NCBI RefSeq assembly: GCF_030161415.1
Contig: NZ_BSSU01000012.1
Coordinates: forward strand, 62,001 to 126,000
Length of the DNA: 64,000 bases
Direction of reading: 5' to 3'
Source: Thalassotalea eurytherma
GTDB lineage: Bacteria; Pseudomonadota; Gammaproteobacteria; Enterobacterales; Alteromonadaceae
A model generated the notes under the pieces. That model saw nothing but the letters and a program-made list of their open reading frames with translations. It was not told the DNA's origin and searched no databases. The position numbers and the translations under genes are program-made. Below, piece after piece: positions 50,671 to 60,543 of this stretch (the stretch's first letter is position 1; each line of letters begins with the position of its first letter).

Positions 50671-51018
50671 TTAGTGAACCATAAAGCCAAAGCTATCTTT
50701 CATTTTGTGCCCATCTTTACCTAAGAAAGTAACATCAACAACATAGTTAGCAGGTGTAAGTTTCGGTAGCTTCCACGTAAATTCGGTATTGGTTTCTTTA
50801 GTAGGTTTGAAGCCAAATTTAACCTTTTTACCTTGCTTATTTTTCAATGTAATTTTGACTACACGAACCTCTTTGCTAAATGCCAACGTTAACTCTTCTG
50901 GAGTCTTCATTAACATTGCATTATCAGCAGGCACACTTTTTTCAAGATGAACGTGCGCGAACACCGCACTACTAAAAACAATGCTGATTACGGTCAAAAA
51001 TTTAATTAATATTTTCAT
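50671..51018 (-). CDS. copC: CopC periplasmic copper-binding protein
   Basis: 115-residue protein, signal peptide ending VFA, followed by the copper-binding N terminus HVHLEKSVPADNA. The cupredoxin-like body contains PEELTLAFSKEVRVVKITL and ends GHKMKDSFGFMVH, standard for CopC. The His near the mature N terminus and the GHKM histidine would bind Cu(II). Precedes copD. Confidence 0.9.
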   Translation of the reverse strand: MKILIKFLTVISIVFSSAVFAHVHLEKSVPADNAMLMKTPEELTLAFSKEVRVVKITLKNKQGKKVKFGFKPTKETNTEFTWKLPKLTPANYVVDVTFLGKDGHKMKDSFGFMVH

Positions 51019-51042
51019 ATTTACCTCTATTTAATTTATGTA

Positions 51043-52875
51043 TTAACGACTAAATTTGTCTTTGAAAATTTGATTACTGGGTATACCAACATCAGTAATT
51101 ATTTGTTCCACTTCACTCATCATTGCTTCTGGGCCGCACAAGTAAAATTCTGTAGACAGGAATTTTACTTTCTGGCTCAAATACGGCAGAAGTACTTGCT
51201 GTACATAGCCAGAATGCCCTTGCCATTGTTCTGAAGGGTTAGAAAGTGTAGGAATATAAGAAAAGTTTTTATGCTGCTCACTCAATAAGTTCAACTCATC
51301 GCGGTACAGCAAGTCATCTTCAGTTCGCGCACCATAGATGAGAGTCAAGTCACCTTCATCTTGGCGTTTTTTCAACTGTTCAAAAATGATCGCTCTGAGT
51401 GGAGCAAGCCCTGAACCAGCACCGATAAAGATGCGACGAACCTTTTTATCTGAAGTCGCGTAAAAGTCAGAAAAAGGACCTTTTGCCTCTATAGTTTCAC
51501 CCACCCGCAGTGAACCTAAGTAACTTGAACCTATACCTGCTCTAAAGCCATCCTTAGAAGTTTGCCAGCGAATATTGAAGGTTAACTCATCTGTTTCTTG
51601 ATCAAAGTTAACCAAGGAGTAATGGCGAGTTACGCTGTCATGTGAAAACTTTCCATGAGTATAACTTTCCCAGTATTTTTCAAAGTTCTCAGGCATATCA
51701 TCTGGGCGTAGGCTATTCATCCCTGCTGGCACGTCAAATTGCATATATGCACCAGCTTTAAATTCCAATTGTTTGCCTGATTTCAGCTTAAATTTCACTT
51801 CCTTGATAAAAGGAGTAATGAAATTAGTCGCAACCACAACTAGCTCATGATTTTCAATATTGAGATCAGTATTAACTTCAATCGAACTAATTTCAGAGAA
51901 CCTATGCTGACATCCAAGCCGATAGCCTTCTTTAAGCTGCTCCTGAGATAAATGTTCCTTCTCAGATAATGTGATCGGTAATTGAGTTGAACTTAAGAAC
52001 ACGCATTTACCGCACGTACCCCCACCACCACAACTTGACGACAGGTATACATGTGAACTTGCTAGTCCTTCTAATACCGTTGAGCTACCAATGGCTGAGA
52101 TGTCAGTAACTGTATTTTCATTGGAAAAAATCACTGCCACTTTTTGTCTATTGCGGCTCCAACTTAGCTTCAGTAAACCACTTCGAAACTGTTGTATCAG
52201 CCAAGTAACGCCAGTCACCGAAAGTAATAGCGTTGAAAAAGCAAAGGCAATGATCAACCAATGGTTAAATCCTCCAGAATTGCCATAGTCCATAAAGTGA
52301 AGCTTCATCATCAGATCTTTCAATCTGAAATCATCATTGGCATGGCGAAGCACTTGCCCTGTAATACTATCTAAATAAATAGTTGTATTATTCTCATCCT
52401 CAACGACAACTTGCCACATAGGATTTTGCTGCCTCACGTGGTCAGAAAATGGAGGCTGAGATAACACTGGAGTAGTTAACTTACCCTCACCTGAGTAGGA
52501 GTTTTTTGCCAAAGTTAGTAATTGTTGTTTAGACAGATTAAATGGCTTTCCTGTTACAGCATCAAATAGCTTTGAGTGGCGTTCTTGGTAGCTATGCTGT
52601 CCCTTATCGAACACAAAGTGATAGTAAGGCTGATGTAAAATCCATATAAGTTTTACTTCTTGAGGTGCTTCACTAGTAATGTCTTTAATAGGGATAAATC
52701 TAAAGCCTGTAATGTTACCTTCATGATGTGAATGAACTCTAAGCTCATTACCACTGGCTTTACTATGATCCATCAAATTGAAGTAAAGGCCCGTTCCCAA
52801 CCAAATAAGCAGTTGTAAACCAACAAATAAAGAAAGCCATTTGTGTAACGTTGTATTCAACTTAAATAGTCGCAT
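51043..52875 (-). CDS. PepSY membrane protein fused to 2Fe-2S and FAD/NAD reductase
   Basis: 610-residue protein. The N-terminal part (about 1-240) is a PepSY-associated membrane domain (LHKWLSLFVGLQLLIWLGTGLYF, later LIIAFAFSTLLLSVTGV). Then a 2Fe-2S domain with SSSCGGGGTCGKCVFL and LGCQHRF near residues 275-325, then a ferredoxin-NADP reductase-type FAD/NAD domain (RHYSLVNFD, FIGAGSGLAPLRAIIFEQL, YLCGPEAMMSEVEQII). The C-terminal part resembles NqrF. It should move electrons from NAD(P)H across or to the membrane, possibly to reduce copper. Its ATG overlaps the stop of the upstream PepSY gene. Confidence 0.82.
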   Translation of the reverse strand: MRLFKLNTTLHKWLSLFVGLQLLIWLGTGLYFNLMDHSKASGNELRVHSHHEGNITGFRFIPIKDITSEAPQEVKLIWILHQPYYHFVFDKGQHSYQERHSKLFDAVTGKPFNLSKQQLLTLAKNSYSGEGKLTTPVLSQPPFSDHVRQQNPMWQVVVEDENNTTIYLDSITGQVLRHANDDFRLKDLMMKLHFMDYGNSGGFNHWLIIAFAFSTLLLSVTGVTWLIQQFRSGLLKLSWSRNRQKVAVIFSNENTVTDISAIGSSTVLEGLASSHVYLSSSCGGGGTCGKCVFLSSTQLPITLSEKEHLSQEQLKEGYRLGCQHRFSEISSIEVNTDLNIENHELVVVATNFITPFIKEVKFKLKSGKQLEFKAGAYMQFDVPAGMNSLRPDDMPENFEKYWESYTHGKFSHDSVTRHYSLVNFDQETDELTFNIRWQTSKDGFRAGIGSSYLGSLRVGETIEAKGPFSDFYATSDKKVRRIFIGAGSGLAPLRAIIFEQLKKRQDEGDLTLIYGARTEDDLLYRDELNLLSEQHKNFSYIPTLSNPSEQWQGHSGYVQQVLLPYLSQKVKFLSTEFYLCGPEAMMSEVEQIITDVGIPSNQIFKDKFSR

Positions 52876-53582
52876 CAAATGACTCCCTTTTTATTTGGGG
52901 AAAGCACTCGATAATAAGTCAATACTGCGCCAGTAATTGCTCCCATTAAACCTAGAGTTGCGACCAAGAACAAAAACCAGTTAGATACGTTTTCTCCATC
53001 ATCGTAATCCATAATATGAAAACGCCACATCCAATCAAACAAGCGCCAGTAATCATGCCGCTTGGCAACGAGTGCGCCTGTTTGTTGACTTATATAAAAT
53101 GTTGGTGTGGCGAATTGCTCAAACGTCACTCTCCAAACGGGTAAGTGTCTTGGAGACAATTCAGCAGGCATATCAGTCACTGACTTAATCAGCCTTGTGC
53201 TGTTGATTTCATGATTCATCGCATAGTGATATTGCGCGATTTCTTTAGCTTTGATTTCATCAACAAGGGCTTGAACAGCCCCTGTTTTAGCATCAATTGC
53301 CATTTTCCCCTGTTCTCCATTAATAAAAGAATACAAAGGGTTGCCCATGCTTTGGGTAAGCCTGACTTGACTAGCTTCAGGATAGTCAGCAGCAAGTTCT
53401 ACAATGGAGTAATCCACATCTGCTAAATCTATTTTGGCTTGCTCACTCTTAGCCAATGTTTCGCCGTGTATATAGTGAATATCCATAGTCACCATATACA
53501 CACCAGTAATAGACCAAAACAGAAATTGTATTCCGACAAATGCCATAAGCCATTTGTGATATTTTCTAACTCTGCTAAGCAT
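52875..53582 (-). CDS. PepSY domain membrane protein
   Basis: 235-residue protein with a transmembrane helix at the N terminus (KYHKWLMAFVGIQFLFWSITGVYM) and another near the C terminus (WFLFLVATLGLMGAITGAVLTYY), with a PepSY-type periplasmic part between. It overlaps cusA by 8 bases upstream and the PepSY-reductase gene downstream. The pair may form a two-subunit redox complex. Function in copper resistance is inferred only from the operon. Confidence 0.75.
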   Translation of the reverse strand: MLSRVRKYHKWLMAFVGIQFLFWSITGVYMVTMDIHYIHGETLAKSEQAKIDLADVDYSIVELAADYPEASQVRLTQSMGNPLYSFINGEQGKMAIDAKTGAVQALVDEIKAKEIAQYHYAMNHEINSTRLIKSVTDMPAELSPRHLPVWRVTFEQFATPTFYISQQTGALVAKRHDYWRLFDWMWRFHIMDYDDGENVSNWFLFLVATLGLMGAITGAVLTYYRVLSPNKKGVI

Positions 53583-56500
53583 TATTCTCTAGCTCCAAGT
53601 TAGAAAGCCCTGTGTTAAAGGCATTTACTTCAGGCTTTTTAACGATTGAGTAAATCGCAGGAAGCACAATAAGAGTGAGCAGCACAGCACTTGTCATTCC
53701 GCCTACCATAGGTGCAGCAATACGACTCATAACCTCTGAGCCAGTTCCCGTACCATATAAAATAGGCATTAAGCCGATAATGATTGTGGCTACCGTCATC
53801 ATTACTGGGCGCACACGTAAGCCAGCACCGTGTAATAATGCATCTTGGTACGCGTCATCTGATATAAGTTCCGCTCGCTCCTCGGCTTTTTCTTTAAGCT
53901 CAGCAAGTGCTTGATTGAGGTAGACCAGCATGATCACGCCAATCTCAACCGCAACACCAGCCAACGCAATAAAGCCCACTCCGACGGCAACTGAGAAATT
54001 AAAGCCTTCCAGATACATTAACCATAAGCCACCAATCATTGCCATCGGCAGCGTAACGATAATGATAGCCACTTCACTAAACGCTCTGAAATTTAGGTAA
54101 AGTAAAATCACAATAATGGCGAGTGTTAAAGGCAGTACATAGGTGAGCTTTTCTTTTGCTCTTTCCATATATTCGTATTGCCCAGCCCAATTAATTGAAT
54201 ATCCTGCTGGTAAAGTCAGGTTACTTGCTAAGTATTCCTTGGCGTTTTCAACATAAGTACCAACATCAACGCCATCGATATCAATGAAAGTCCAACCATT
54301 GATTCTGGCGTTCTCACTCTTAATACCCGGAGGACCATTTTCCACTCGAATATCAGCAACATCACCTAGTGCAATGCGTTGACCATTTGGTGTTACAACG
54401 GGTAATCGTGATAGCTGCTCAGGAGAATCTCGGTAATCTTGCGGATAACGTAAGTTAACAGGGTAACGCTCTTGACCTTCTATCGTTTGAGTTACATTCA
54501 TTCCGCCAATAGCAGTAGAAACCACTTGTTGGACATCTTCGATATTTAACCCAAAGCGACTTGCCTTATCTCGTGAAATATCAACCTTGATATATCGTCC
54601 ACCTGCAACTCGCTCAGAGTAAACTGACGCTGTGCCTGTCACTTCTGGCAATAGTTGTTCTATTTGTTGGCCGATTTCCTGAATTACATCAAGCTCTGGT
54701 CCGGCGACTTTTATACCCACAGGCGTTTTTATACCTGTAGCTAACATATCGATGCGGGTCTTGATTGGCATAACCCAAGCATTCGTTAAGCCCGGAAACT
54801 TAACCAACTTATCAAACTCTGCTTTTAACGACTCAGTTGTCACGCCTTCTCGCCACTGTTCTTGTGGCTTCAATTGAATAAAGGTTTCAATCATAGTTAG
54901 AGGCGCTGGGTCCGTTGCAGTTTCGGCTCGTCCTACTTTACCGAAAACATTTTCAACCTCTGGTACAGTGCGGATAAGCTTGTCCGTTTGCTGTAATAAC
55001 TCTCTTGCTTTACCAATGGAAATACCGGGATAGGTAGTAGGCATATACATGAGATCGCCTTCATCCAATGGAGGAATGAATTCACTACCAATTTTATCGA
55101 CAGGCCAAAAACCAACGATCGTCACTAATACTGCTGCTACTATTGTCGATTTTGGAAACTTCATGACCTGCTTTAAAACAGGCATGTAGATAGCAATCAA
55201 TAATCGGTTTAACGGGTTTTTCTTTTCAGAGACGACTTTGCCTCGAATAAAGTAACCCATCAAAACAGGCACCAATGTTATTGCCAAGCCTGCTGATGCT
55301 GCCATTGCATAGGTTTTAGTATATGCAAGAGGTGAGAACATTCTGCCTTCTTGCGCTTCCAGAATAAAAACAGGCAAGAACGAAACAGTAATTATCAGTA
55401 AGCTAAAAAATAATGCAGGTCCTACTTCACTCGCAGCCTTAGCGACAATTTGCCAGCGGTTTTCATCTGTTAGCGGTGTTTTCTCCATATGTTTATGCAT
55501 ATTTTCAATCATCACTATTGCACCATCAGTCATCGCACCAATCGCAATAGCGATACCGCCCAACGACATAATATTGGCATTGATGCCTTGCATATACATG
55601 ATGATAAACGACACCAAGATGCCTAATGGTAGAGTAACAACTGCAACAATTGATGAACGAAGATGAAATAGGAAAGCAACACAGACAATCGCAACGACTG
55701 CAAGTTCCTCAAGCAACTTACTCCAAAGGTTATCAACAGCACGATCTATTAACTTCGATCTGTCATAAACAGGGACAATCTCTACCCCCTCTGGTAGAGA
55801 AGATTTCAGTGACTCTAGCTTTTCTTTTACACCATTTATGGTTTGTTGTGCGTTTTCACCAAAGCGCATAACGACAACACCACCAACAACTTCGCCTTCA
55901 CCATTTAGCTCTGCGATACCACGGCGCATTTGTGGTCCTAAATTCACGGTAGCAACATCACCAATACGCAACGGTGTACCTTGCTCGTTAATGCCAAGCG
56001 GAATTTTCTCTATGTCACCAACTGATTGAATATATCCCGTTGCAGTAACCATATACTCAGCTTCCGCCATTTCCACAACGGATGCGCCAGTTTCTTTATT
56101 GCCTCGTTTAAGTGCCATTTGAATATGACTTAACGGCACGTTATAAGCTCTGAGCTTGTCGGGATCGACTTGCACTTGATATTGCTTAACCATACCGCCA
56201 ACGGCTGCAACTTCTGACACGCCCGGAACAGTTTGCAATTCATACTTTAAAAACCAATCTTGAATACTTCTTAATTGGCTTAAGTCATGGTTACCTGACT
56301 TATCTGTTAAAGCATAAATGTATACCCAGCCAACGCCTGTTGCATCAGGTCCTAATTGAGGCTTTGCTGAATCAGGTAAGCTTGATGCTACTTGGCTTAA
56401 GTATTCAAGCACTCTGCTTCTCGCCCAATACAAATCAGTATCATCATCAAAAATGATATAGACGTAGGAGTCACCAAAAAATGAGTAACCACGAACAGTT

Positions 56501-56739
56501 TGCGCTCCCGGTACAGACAACATGGCTGTAGTAAGAGGGAAAGTCACTTGATCTTGCACAACCTGTGGCGCTTGTCCCGGATAGCTTGTCTTAATAATGA
56601 CCTGTACGTCTGAAAGGTCTGGAATTGCATCTACGGGCGTTTTTTGTAAAGAATACAAACCGCCAAAAGCAATAATTAAGGTAACCAGCAACACAAAGAA
56701 ACGATTGCCGATTGACCATCTAATAATTGATTCAATCAT
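53575..56739 (-). CDS. cusA: CusA-type copper/silver RND pump
   Basis: 1054-residue RND transporter. The helix-4 motif AIAIGAMTDGAIVMIENMHKHME marks the CusA (Cu/Ag) branch, distinct from the CzcA pump at 42948. It begins MIESIIRWSIGNRFFVLL. Methionines in the periplasmic and central regions would carry Cu(I). Start ATG 56737-56739; a GTG one codon earlier is less likely. It is the third gene of cusCBA, 15 bases after cusB. Confidence 0.92.
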   Translation of the reverse strand: MIESIIRWSIGNRFFVLLVTLIIAFGGLYSLQKTPVDAIPDLSDVQVIIKTSYPGQAPQVVQDQVTFPLTTAMLSVPGAQTVRGYSFFGDSYVYIIFDDDTDLYWARSRVLEYLSQVASSLPDSAKPQLGPDATGVGWVYIYALTDKSGNHDLSQLRSIQDWFLKYELQTVPGVSEVAAVGGMVKQYQVQVDPDKLRAYNVPLSHIQMALKRGNKETGASVVEMAEAEYMVTATGYIQSVGDIEKIPLGINEQGTPLRIGDVATVNLGPQMRRGIAELNGEGEVVGGVVVMRFGENAQQTINGVKEKLESLKSSLPEGVEIVPVYDRSKLIDRAVDNLWSKLLEELAVVAIVCVAFLFHLRSSIVAVVTLPLGILVSFIIMYMQGINANIMSLGGIAIAIGAMTDGAIVMIENMHKHMEKTPLTDENRWQIVAKAASEVGPALFFSLLIITVSFLPVFILEAQEGRMFSPLAYTKTYAMAASAGLAITLVPVLMGYFIRGKVVSEKKNPLNRLLIAIYMPVLKQVMKFPKSTIVAAVLVTIVGFWPVDKIGSEFIPPLDEGDLMYMPTTYPGISIGKARELLQQTDKLIRTVPEVENVFGKVGRAETATDPAPLTMIETFIQLKPQEQWREGVTTESLKAEFDKLVKFPGLTNAWVMPIKTRIDMLATGIKTPVGIKVAGPELDVIQEIGQQIEQLLPEVTGTASVYSERVAGGRYIKVDISRDKASRFGLNIEDVQQVVSTAIGGMNVTQTIEGQERYPVNLRYPQDYRDSPEQLSRLPVVTPNGQRIALGDVADIRVENGPPGIKSENARINGWTFIDIDGVDVGTYVENAKEYLASNLTLPAGYSINWAGQYEYMERAKEKLTYVLPLTLAIIVILLYLNFRAFSEVAIIIVTLPMAMIGGLWLMYLEGFNFSVAVGVGFIALAGVAVEIGVIMLVYLNQALAELKEKAEERAELISDDAYQDALLHGAGLRVRPVMMTVATIIIGLMPILYGTGTGSEVMSRIAAPMVGGMTSAVLLTLIVLPAIYSIVKKPEVNAFNTGLSNLELENNA

Positions 56740-56754
56740 CACTTATCTCCCAAC

Positions 56755-58512
56755 TTAATGATTCGAATGGTCAACAGCACTTTTTTGTTCATGCTCGTGT
56801 TGATCATCAGATTCAAGGGAAATTTCAGTTATCACTAAGTCATCTCTTACCTCAAAGGTGAAAGTGACATTATCACCAACATTGAAATCAGCCATTTCTA
56901 TATTGTCCGCGACGATAAAATCCATCGTCGCAGAAGGTCTATCCCATTTCTCTATTGGGCCTCTGCTAATATTTAGAATCCGTGTATCAATATCAATCGC
57001 ATTGATCAAACCTGATACGGTTGCTGATGATACTTCAGGCTCACTCATGATATGAATTCCAGTAACTTCATATCCACCGTCTTCGGTTTTGCTCACTTCA
57101 AAGTGCAAAGATTGACCAGACTTCAGTGAATCAATATCTACCTTTTCACCCACATCGAAGTCCATTGTCATTTCAGGCCAACCCCAAGCCTCAGCAGGGC
57201 CATGAGTAATATTAACCATACGATGCCCCGCCATGACGCTGTTGATTTCGCCTTCCATCCAAACAGAGTTAGGCACTTGGTCATGAGTCATTCGTTTAAA
57301 ATCAGAGTTTTTACTTGATTCAGAATCAATCAAGAATTGAGCAGATGTCACCACAACATCATCTTCATTAAGACCCTCTAAGATTTCGATACTATCGATA
57401 TCAACCCGGCCAATTGTCACTTCGATAGACTTAAATTGCCCATCCCCCAAGGCAAGTACAACTCTGTCTTGTTTACCAGTGCGAATGACGGCTTCTTTAG
57501 GTACGAGTATGGTGCTATCAGCTTGATTAGCGTGAATAGATACTTGTGCAAACATGTTTGGTTTTAATTGATAGTCTGGGTTATCAAACTTCAGCCTCAC
57601 TCTGAGAGTACGCGTTTTACTGTTTAATGTTGGATAGACATAATCAACAACACCAGCCCAGTCTTCACCCGGTAAGTAATCCAGTGTCATTGAAACTGGC
57701 AGACCTTCTTTAATCAGGGCGGCATCCCGTTCAAAAACCTCAGCTTCAACCCAAACTTGATCTAACTGACCAATGCTTAGAAGAGTATTCCCCGGTTTGA
57801 CGTAGAAGCCTTCTCTAACTTTCAGGCCATCAACAACACCCGCCTGAGGGGAGTAAAAGGTGATGGTTTGCTGTACCTTTCTTGTTTTTTCTAGCTTTTG
57901 AATAAAGTCTGCTGAAAGCTGCAACGCTTTCAGACGATCTTTAGCTGCTGAAATTAAAGAACTGTTATTGCGTTTTAACGCTATTAACAGTTCTTCTTGC
58001 GCGTTAACTAACTGAGGAGAATATAGCGTGTAAAGAGGTTGCCCTTTTTCTACAGGGTTACCTGCTGCTTTAATGTAAAGCTTTTCAATCCAACCATCAA
58101 CACGTGGGTGGATATGAATTAGCTTATCTTCATCATATTGAACGTAACCTACCGTTGAGATTTCAGTATGCATATTTTTTAGTTCAACAGGTGAGGTGCG
58201 AACCCCAAGGTTATTCACGACATGAGGCGCAATTTTTACTGCTCCGGGGCCAAAGTCATCACCAGATGATTCTTCCTCATACACAGGAATTAAATCCATC
58301 CCCATAGGCGACTTACCGGGCTTGTCCCGGCGGTAATTAGAGTCCATCGGTGCTACCCAATACAGCGGCTTTTTCTCTGCTGATACAGCTTCATCAGTAT
58401 TACTGTTTGAACCTGTACCTTGATATAAGCTCAATGCTCCTGCACCTAGTGCTGCCCCAATAATGACGGCAACTATTAGTTTCAAATTTGGTGTTTTAGA
58501 ATTCGTTGACAT
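56755..58512 (-). CDS. cusB: CusB-type adaptor with two C-terminal CusF-like domains
   Basis: 585-residue periplasmic adaptor. After an N-terminal anchor there is a metal-binding YHS-like segment (YWVAPMDSNYRRDKPGKSPM), then the lipoyl and beta-barrel regions (IHPRVDGWIEKLYIKAAGN, VPKEAVIRTGKQDRVVLAL). Residues about 415-500 form a CusF domain with GPAEAWGWPEMTMDF (Trp and two Met ligands). A second CusF-like domain follows near residue 505-575 with GPIEKWDRPSATMDF, where one Met position is Ala. Ends in a His-rich tail. Overlaps cusC by 1 base. Confidence 0.9.
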   Translation of the reverse strand: MSTNSKTPNLKLIVAVIIGAALGAGALSLYQGTGSNSNTDEAVSAEKKPLYWVAPMDSNYRRDKPGKSPMGMDLIPVYEEESSGDDFGPGAVKIAPHVVNNLGVRTSPVELKNMHTEISTVGYVQYDEDKLIHIHPRVDGWIEKLYIKAAGNPVEKGQPLYTLYSPQLVNAQEELLIALKRNNSSLISAAKDRLKALQLSADFIQKLEKTRKVQQTITFYSPQAGVVDGLKVREGFYVKPGNTLLSIGQLDQVWVEAEVFERDAALIKEGLPVSMTLDYLPGEDWAGVVDYVYPTLNSKTRTLRVRLKFDNPDYQLKPNMFAQVSIHANQADSTILVPKEAVIRTGKQDRVVLALGDGQFKSIEVTIGRVDIDSIEILEGLNEDDVVVTSAQFLIDSESSKNSDFKRMTHDQVPNSVWMEGEINSVMAGHRMVNITHGPAEAWGWPEMTMDFDVGEKVDIDSLKSGQSLHFEVSKTEDGGYEVTGIHIMSEPEVSSATVSGLINAIDIDTRILNISRGPIEKWDRPSATMDFIVADNIEMADFNVGDNVTFTFEVRDDLVITEISLESDDQHEHEQKSAVDHSNH

Positions 58513-59939
58513 TATTTTTCTCCAAATTGCTGATTGGATAAGTGCTGATTAGTTTTGTGCGAAGTGTGCATAGGCTTATGTTCAGCATTTGATTTAGATT
58601 GAGAATGCGCAAAGAAATAGTTGATGCGAGCTACTGTTTTAAGTGCGTCAACGTCAATTCTTAAGGCTGATATTCTGGCGTTTAATTCTGCGATTCTTGC
58701 ACGAACAACTTCGGCAAAATCACCATCATCGTTTGTGTAGGCCGTCAATGACGCTTCCGCTTGGTCATGAGTTTGTTTAAGGAGTTGTTCTTGATAGATA
58801 GATTGTCTATCAGATAAACGTTTAAGCTGCCTAAGCTCCTTTTCCACCGCACTGATCATTTGCTTTGTCAGCAATAGTTTCTCGGTTTTAACAGCCTCTG
58901 AATCTGCAATAGAAGCGGCAACTTGCTTATCTTGTCTGTTCTCGGTAAACAACGGTAAATCAAACGTTACCCCAACAGAAAATAAATCAGCTCGGCTATC
59001 ACCAGAAGGCATATTGTCACGATAGGCATAGCTCGCATTAACACCCCATTGCGGCTCATATTGCTGTTTAGCTAACTCAACTCCTTTTTCTGAAGCTTTG
59101 CGTTTTACATCAATTGCAAGTATGGCTGGATGATTAGCAAGTGCCTGAGCCAATAGATTTCTTGAGTAATTAGATGCTTTTAGGACTGTTGGATTAATCA
59201 ATCGAATCAAAGGCAATTCTTTTGAGACGCTAAACTCTAGTGGTTGCGCATCAAAGTTGAATGATTCATTCAATCGGTCAGCATCGTAAATATGAAGCCA
59301 CTCATTAAGGCGAGCGATTGTCGTTTCTAGTTTCTGCTTTTGCGAAGTTAATCTGTCATCTAACTGTACGATTTCCAATTGAGCACGAATAACATCTTGC
59401 TGTCTGGTTTTACCAACAACGTTTGAGTAGCTAGCTTTAGCCACTTCCGCCATCTGCTCAAAAAGCGCCCAATCTGCTTCAATCAATTTAATGGTTTGTT
59501 GGGCTAAGTACGCATCTAACCAAAGCTGTGACACTTGGCTTTTCAACTTCGCTTTACGATCCTCACGTAGCAATGGAAATTTCGTGGACTCAATTTTTAA
59601 CTGGTCTTGTTTGATCTCTAGGCTATCTCCTCTCGGAAACATTTGAGAGACACCAACCTTTAGCTGAGTCATTCCTTCCTGATCTAAATCCCAAGTATCT
59701 GTTGGTAAATTCATTATCCCTAGTGATACTTTCGGATCAGGCAAAGTACCTGAAGCGATACTTCTATTCTCAACCGCACTTTGTTTCAATCGACTACCAT
59801 GAAGCCAAGGATCATTTTGCTGGGCTAAGGTGATGGCTTGTTCAAGCGACACTACTTTTTCAGCTTGAGCAGAGAATACTGACAAGCTGAGCATTAGCGC
59901 AGTTGAAAGTGAAGTAAGGTTTGCAGTGTTCAATTTCAT
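58512..59939 (-). CDS. cusC: CusC-type outer-membrane efflux channel
   Basis: 475-residue TolC-family protein with a signal peptide (ALMLSLSVFSAQA) and the usual paired helices (LAQALANHPAILAIDVKRKASEKG, PLFTENRQDKQVAASIAD). The C-terminal tail is His-rich (HKPMHTSHKTNQHLS), unusual for the family, and may bind metal. Shares one base with both neighbours, DUF411 gene and cusB. Confidence 0.87.
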   Translation of the reverse strand: MKLNTANLTSLSTALMLSLSVFSAQAEKVVSLEQAITLAQQNDPWLHGSRLKQSAVENRSIASGTLPDPKVSLGIMNLPTDTWDLDQEGMTQLKVGVSQMFPRGDSLEIKQDQLKIESTKFPLLREDRKAKLKSQVSQLWLDAYLAQQTIKLIEADWALFEQMAEVAKASYSNVVGKTRQQDVIRAQLEIVQLDDRLTSQKQKLETTIARLNEWLHIYDADRLNESFNFDAQPLEFSVSKELPLIRLINPTVLKASNYSRNLLAQALANHPAILAIDVKRKASEKGVELAKQQYEPQWGVNASYAYRDNMPSGDSRADLFSVGVTFDLPLFTENRQDKQVAASIADSEAVKTEKLLLTKQMISAVEKELRQLKRLSDRQSIYQEQLLKQTHDQAEASLTAYTNDDGDFAEVVRARIAELNARISALRIDVDALKTVARINYFFAHSQSKSNAEHKPMHTSHKTNQHLSNQQFGEK

Positions 59940-60436
59940 TAGAATTGCTCCTCGTAGCTCTTAACTTTTGCATAGACTTTGCTCGTTCCATCTTTAAATA
60001 GAATTAACACGTTGTATGGCATAAAGCGGTCACCGACTTCCATACCGGGAGAGCCAACTGGCATTGCTGGAACTGAAAGCCCAATCGCATTGGGATGTTC
60101 TTCTGATAAGAACTGCTGAATAAATTTAGCGGGTACATGACCTTCAAAGGCAAATCCATTTCTACTCACTGCCGTGTGACAGGAGCGGTAATTAGGCTTA
60201 ATACCATACTTAGTTTTGATATTGCCGATGTTTCGGAAATCTTTGGAATGCGCAACGATCCCTTCGTCTTCAATATGAGTTATCCATTTTTTACAACACC
60301 CACAAGTAGGGGTTTTATAAACGATTAACTCTAAAGGTGTTACGTCGTGATTGTCTGTATGGTTATGTTCATTAGCGTTTGCAAACGCAGGTGAAAGCAG
60401 CATTACTACTGCTATTTTTAAATACTTATTGATCAT
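59939..60436 (-). CDS. DUF411 metal-binding protein
   Basis: 165-residue exported protein (leader ending AFANA) with the DUF411 signature YKTPTCGCCKKWITHIED near residue 37, a second Cys in YRSCHTAV, and SVPAMPVGSPGMEVGDR. The CGCC motif should bind copper. DUF411 proteins are common first genes of copper operons. First gene of the DUF411-cusCBA-PepSY run; it is 107 bp downstream of the His/Met-rich protein gene. Confidence 0.87.
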   Translation of the reverse strand: MINKYLKIAVVMLLSPAFANANEHNHTDNHDVTPLELIVYKTPTCGCCKKWITHIEDEGIVAHSKDFRNIGNIKTKYGIKPNYRSCHTAVSRNGFAFEGHVPAKFIQQFLSEEHPNAIGLSVPAMPVGSPGMEVGDRFMPYNVLILFKDGTSKVYAKVKSYEEQF

Positions 60437-60467
60437 TTTTGCCCCCAGACATCGCTGGAAAATATCT

Positions 60468-60485
60468 ATAGCGCTACTACGCTAT
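60468..60485. promoter_or_regulatory. Candidate operator upstream of the DUF411-cus operon
   Basis: ATAGCG, six bases, CGCTAT make a perfect dyad about 32 bases upstream of the DUF411 start. On the minus strand TTAGTC and TATAGA, 18 bases apart, could be a promoter overlapping it. No copper two-component system is in the window, so the regulator is unknown. Confidence 0.4.
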
Positions 60486-60512
60486 GTTGACTAACAGAAA
60501 AATTTATTACAT

Positions 60513-60533
60513 GTGCGCGAAATTTGGGCGCAC
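60513..60533 (-). terminator. Possible hairpin terminator after the His/Met-rich gene
   Basis: GTGCGC and GCGCAC arms with a short loop lie about 11 bases after the stop of the gene at 60544 (minus strand). The T-rich part follows only after several bases, so termination would be weak. Confidence 0.4.
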
Positions 60534-60543
60534 TAATCCTGTA

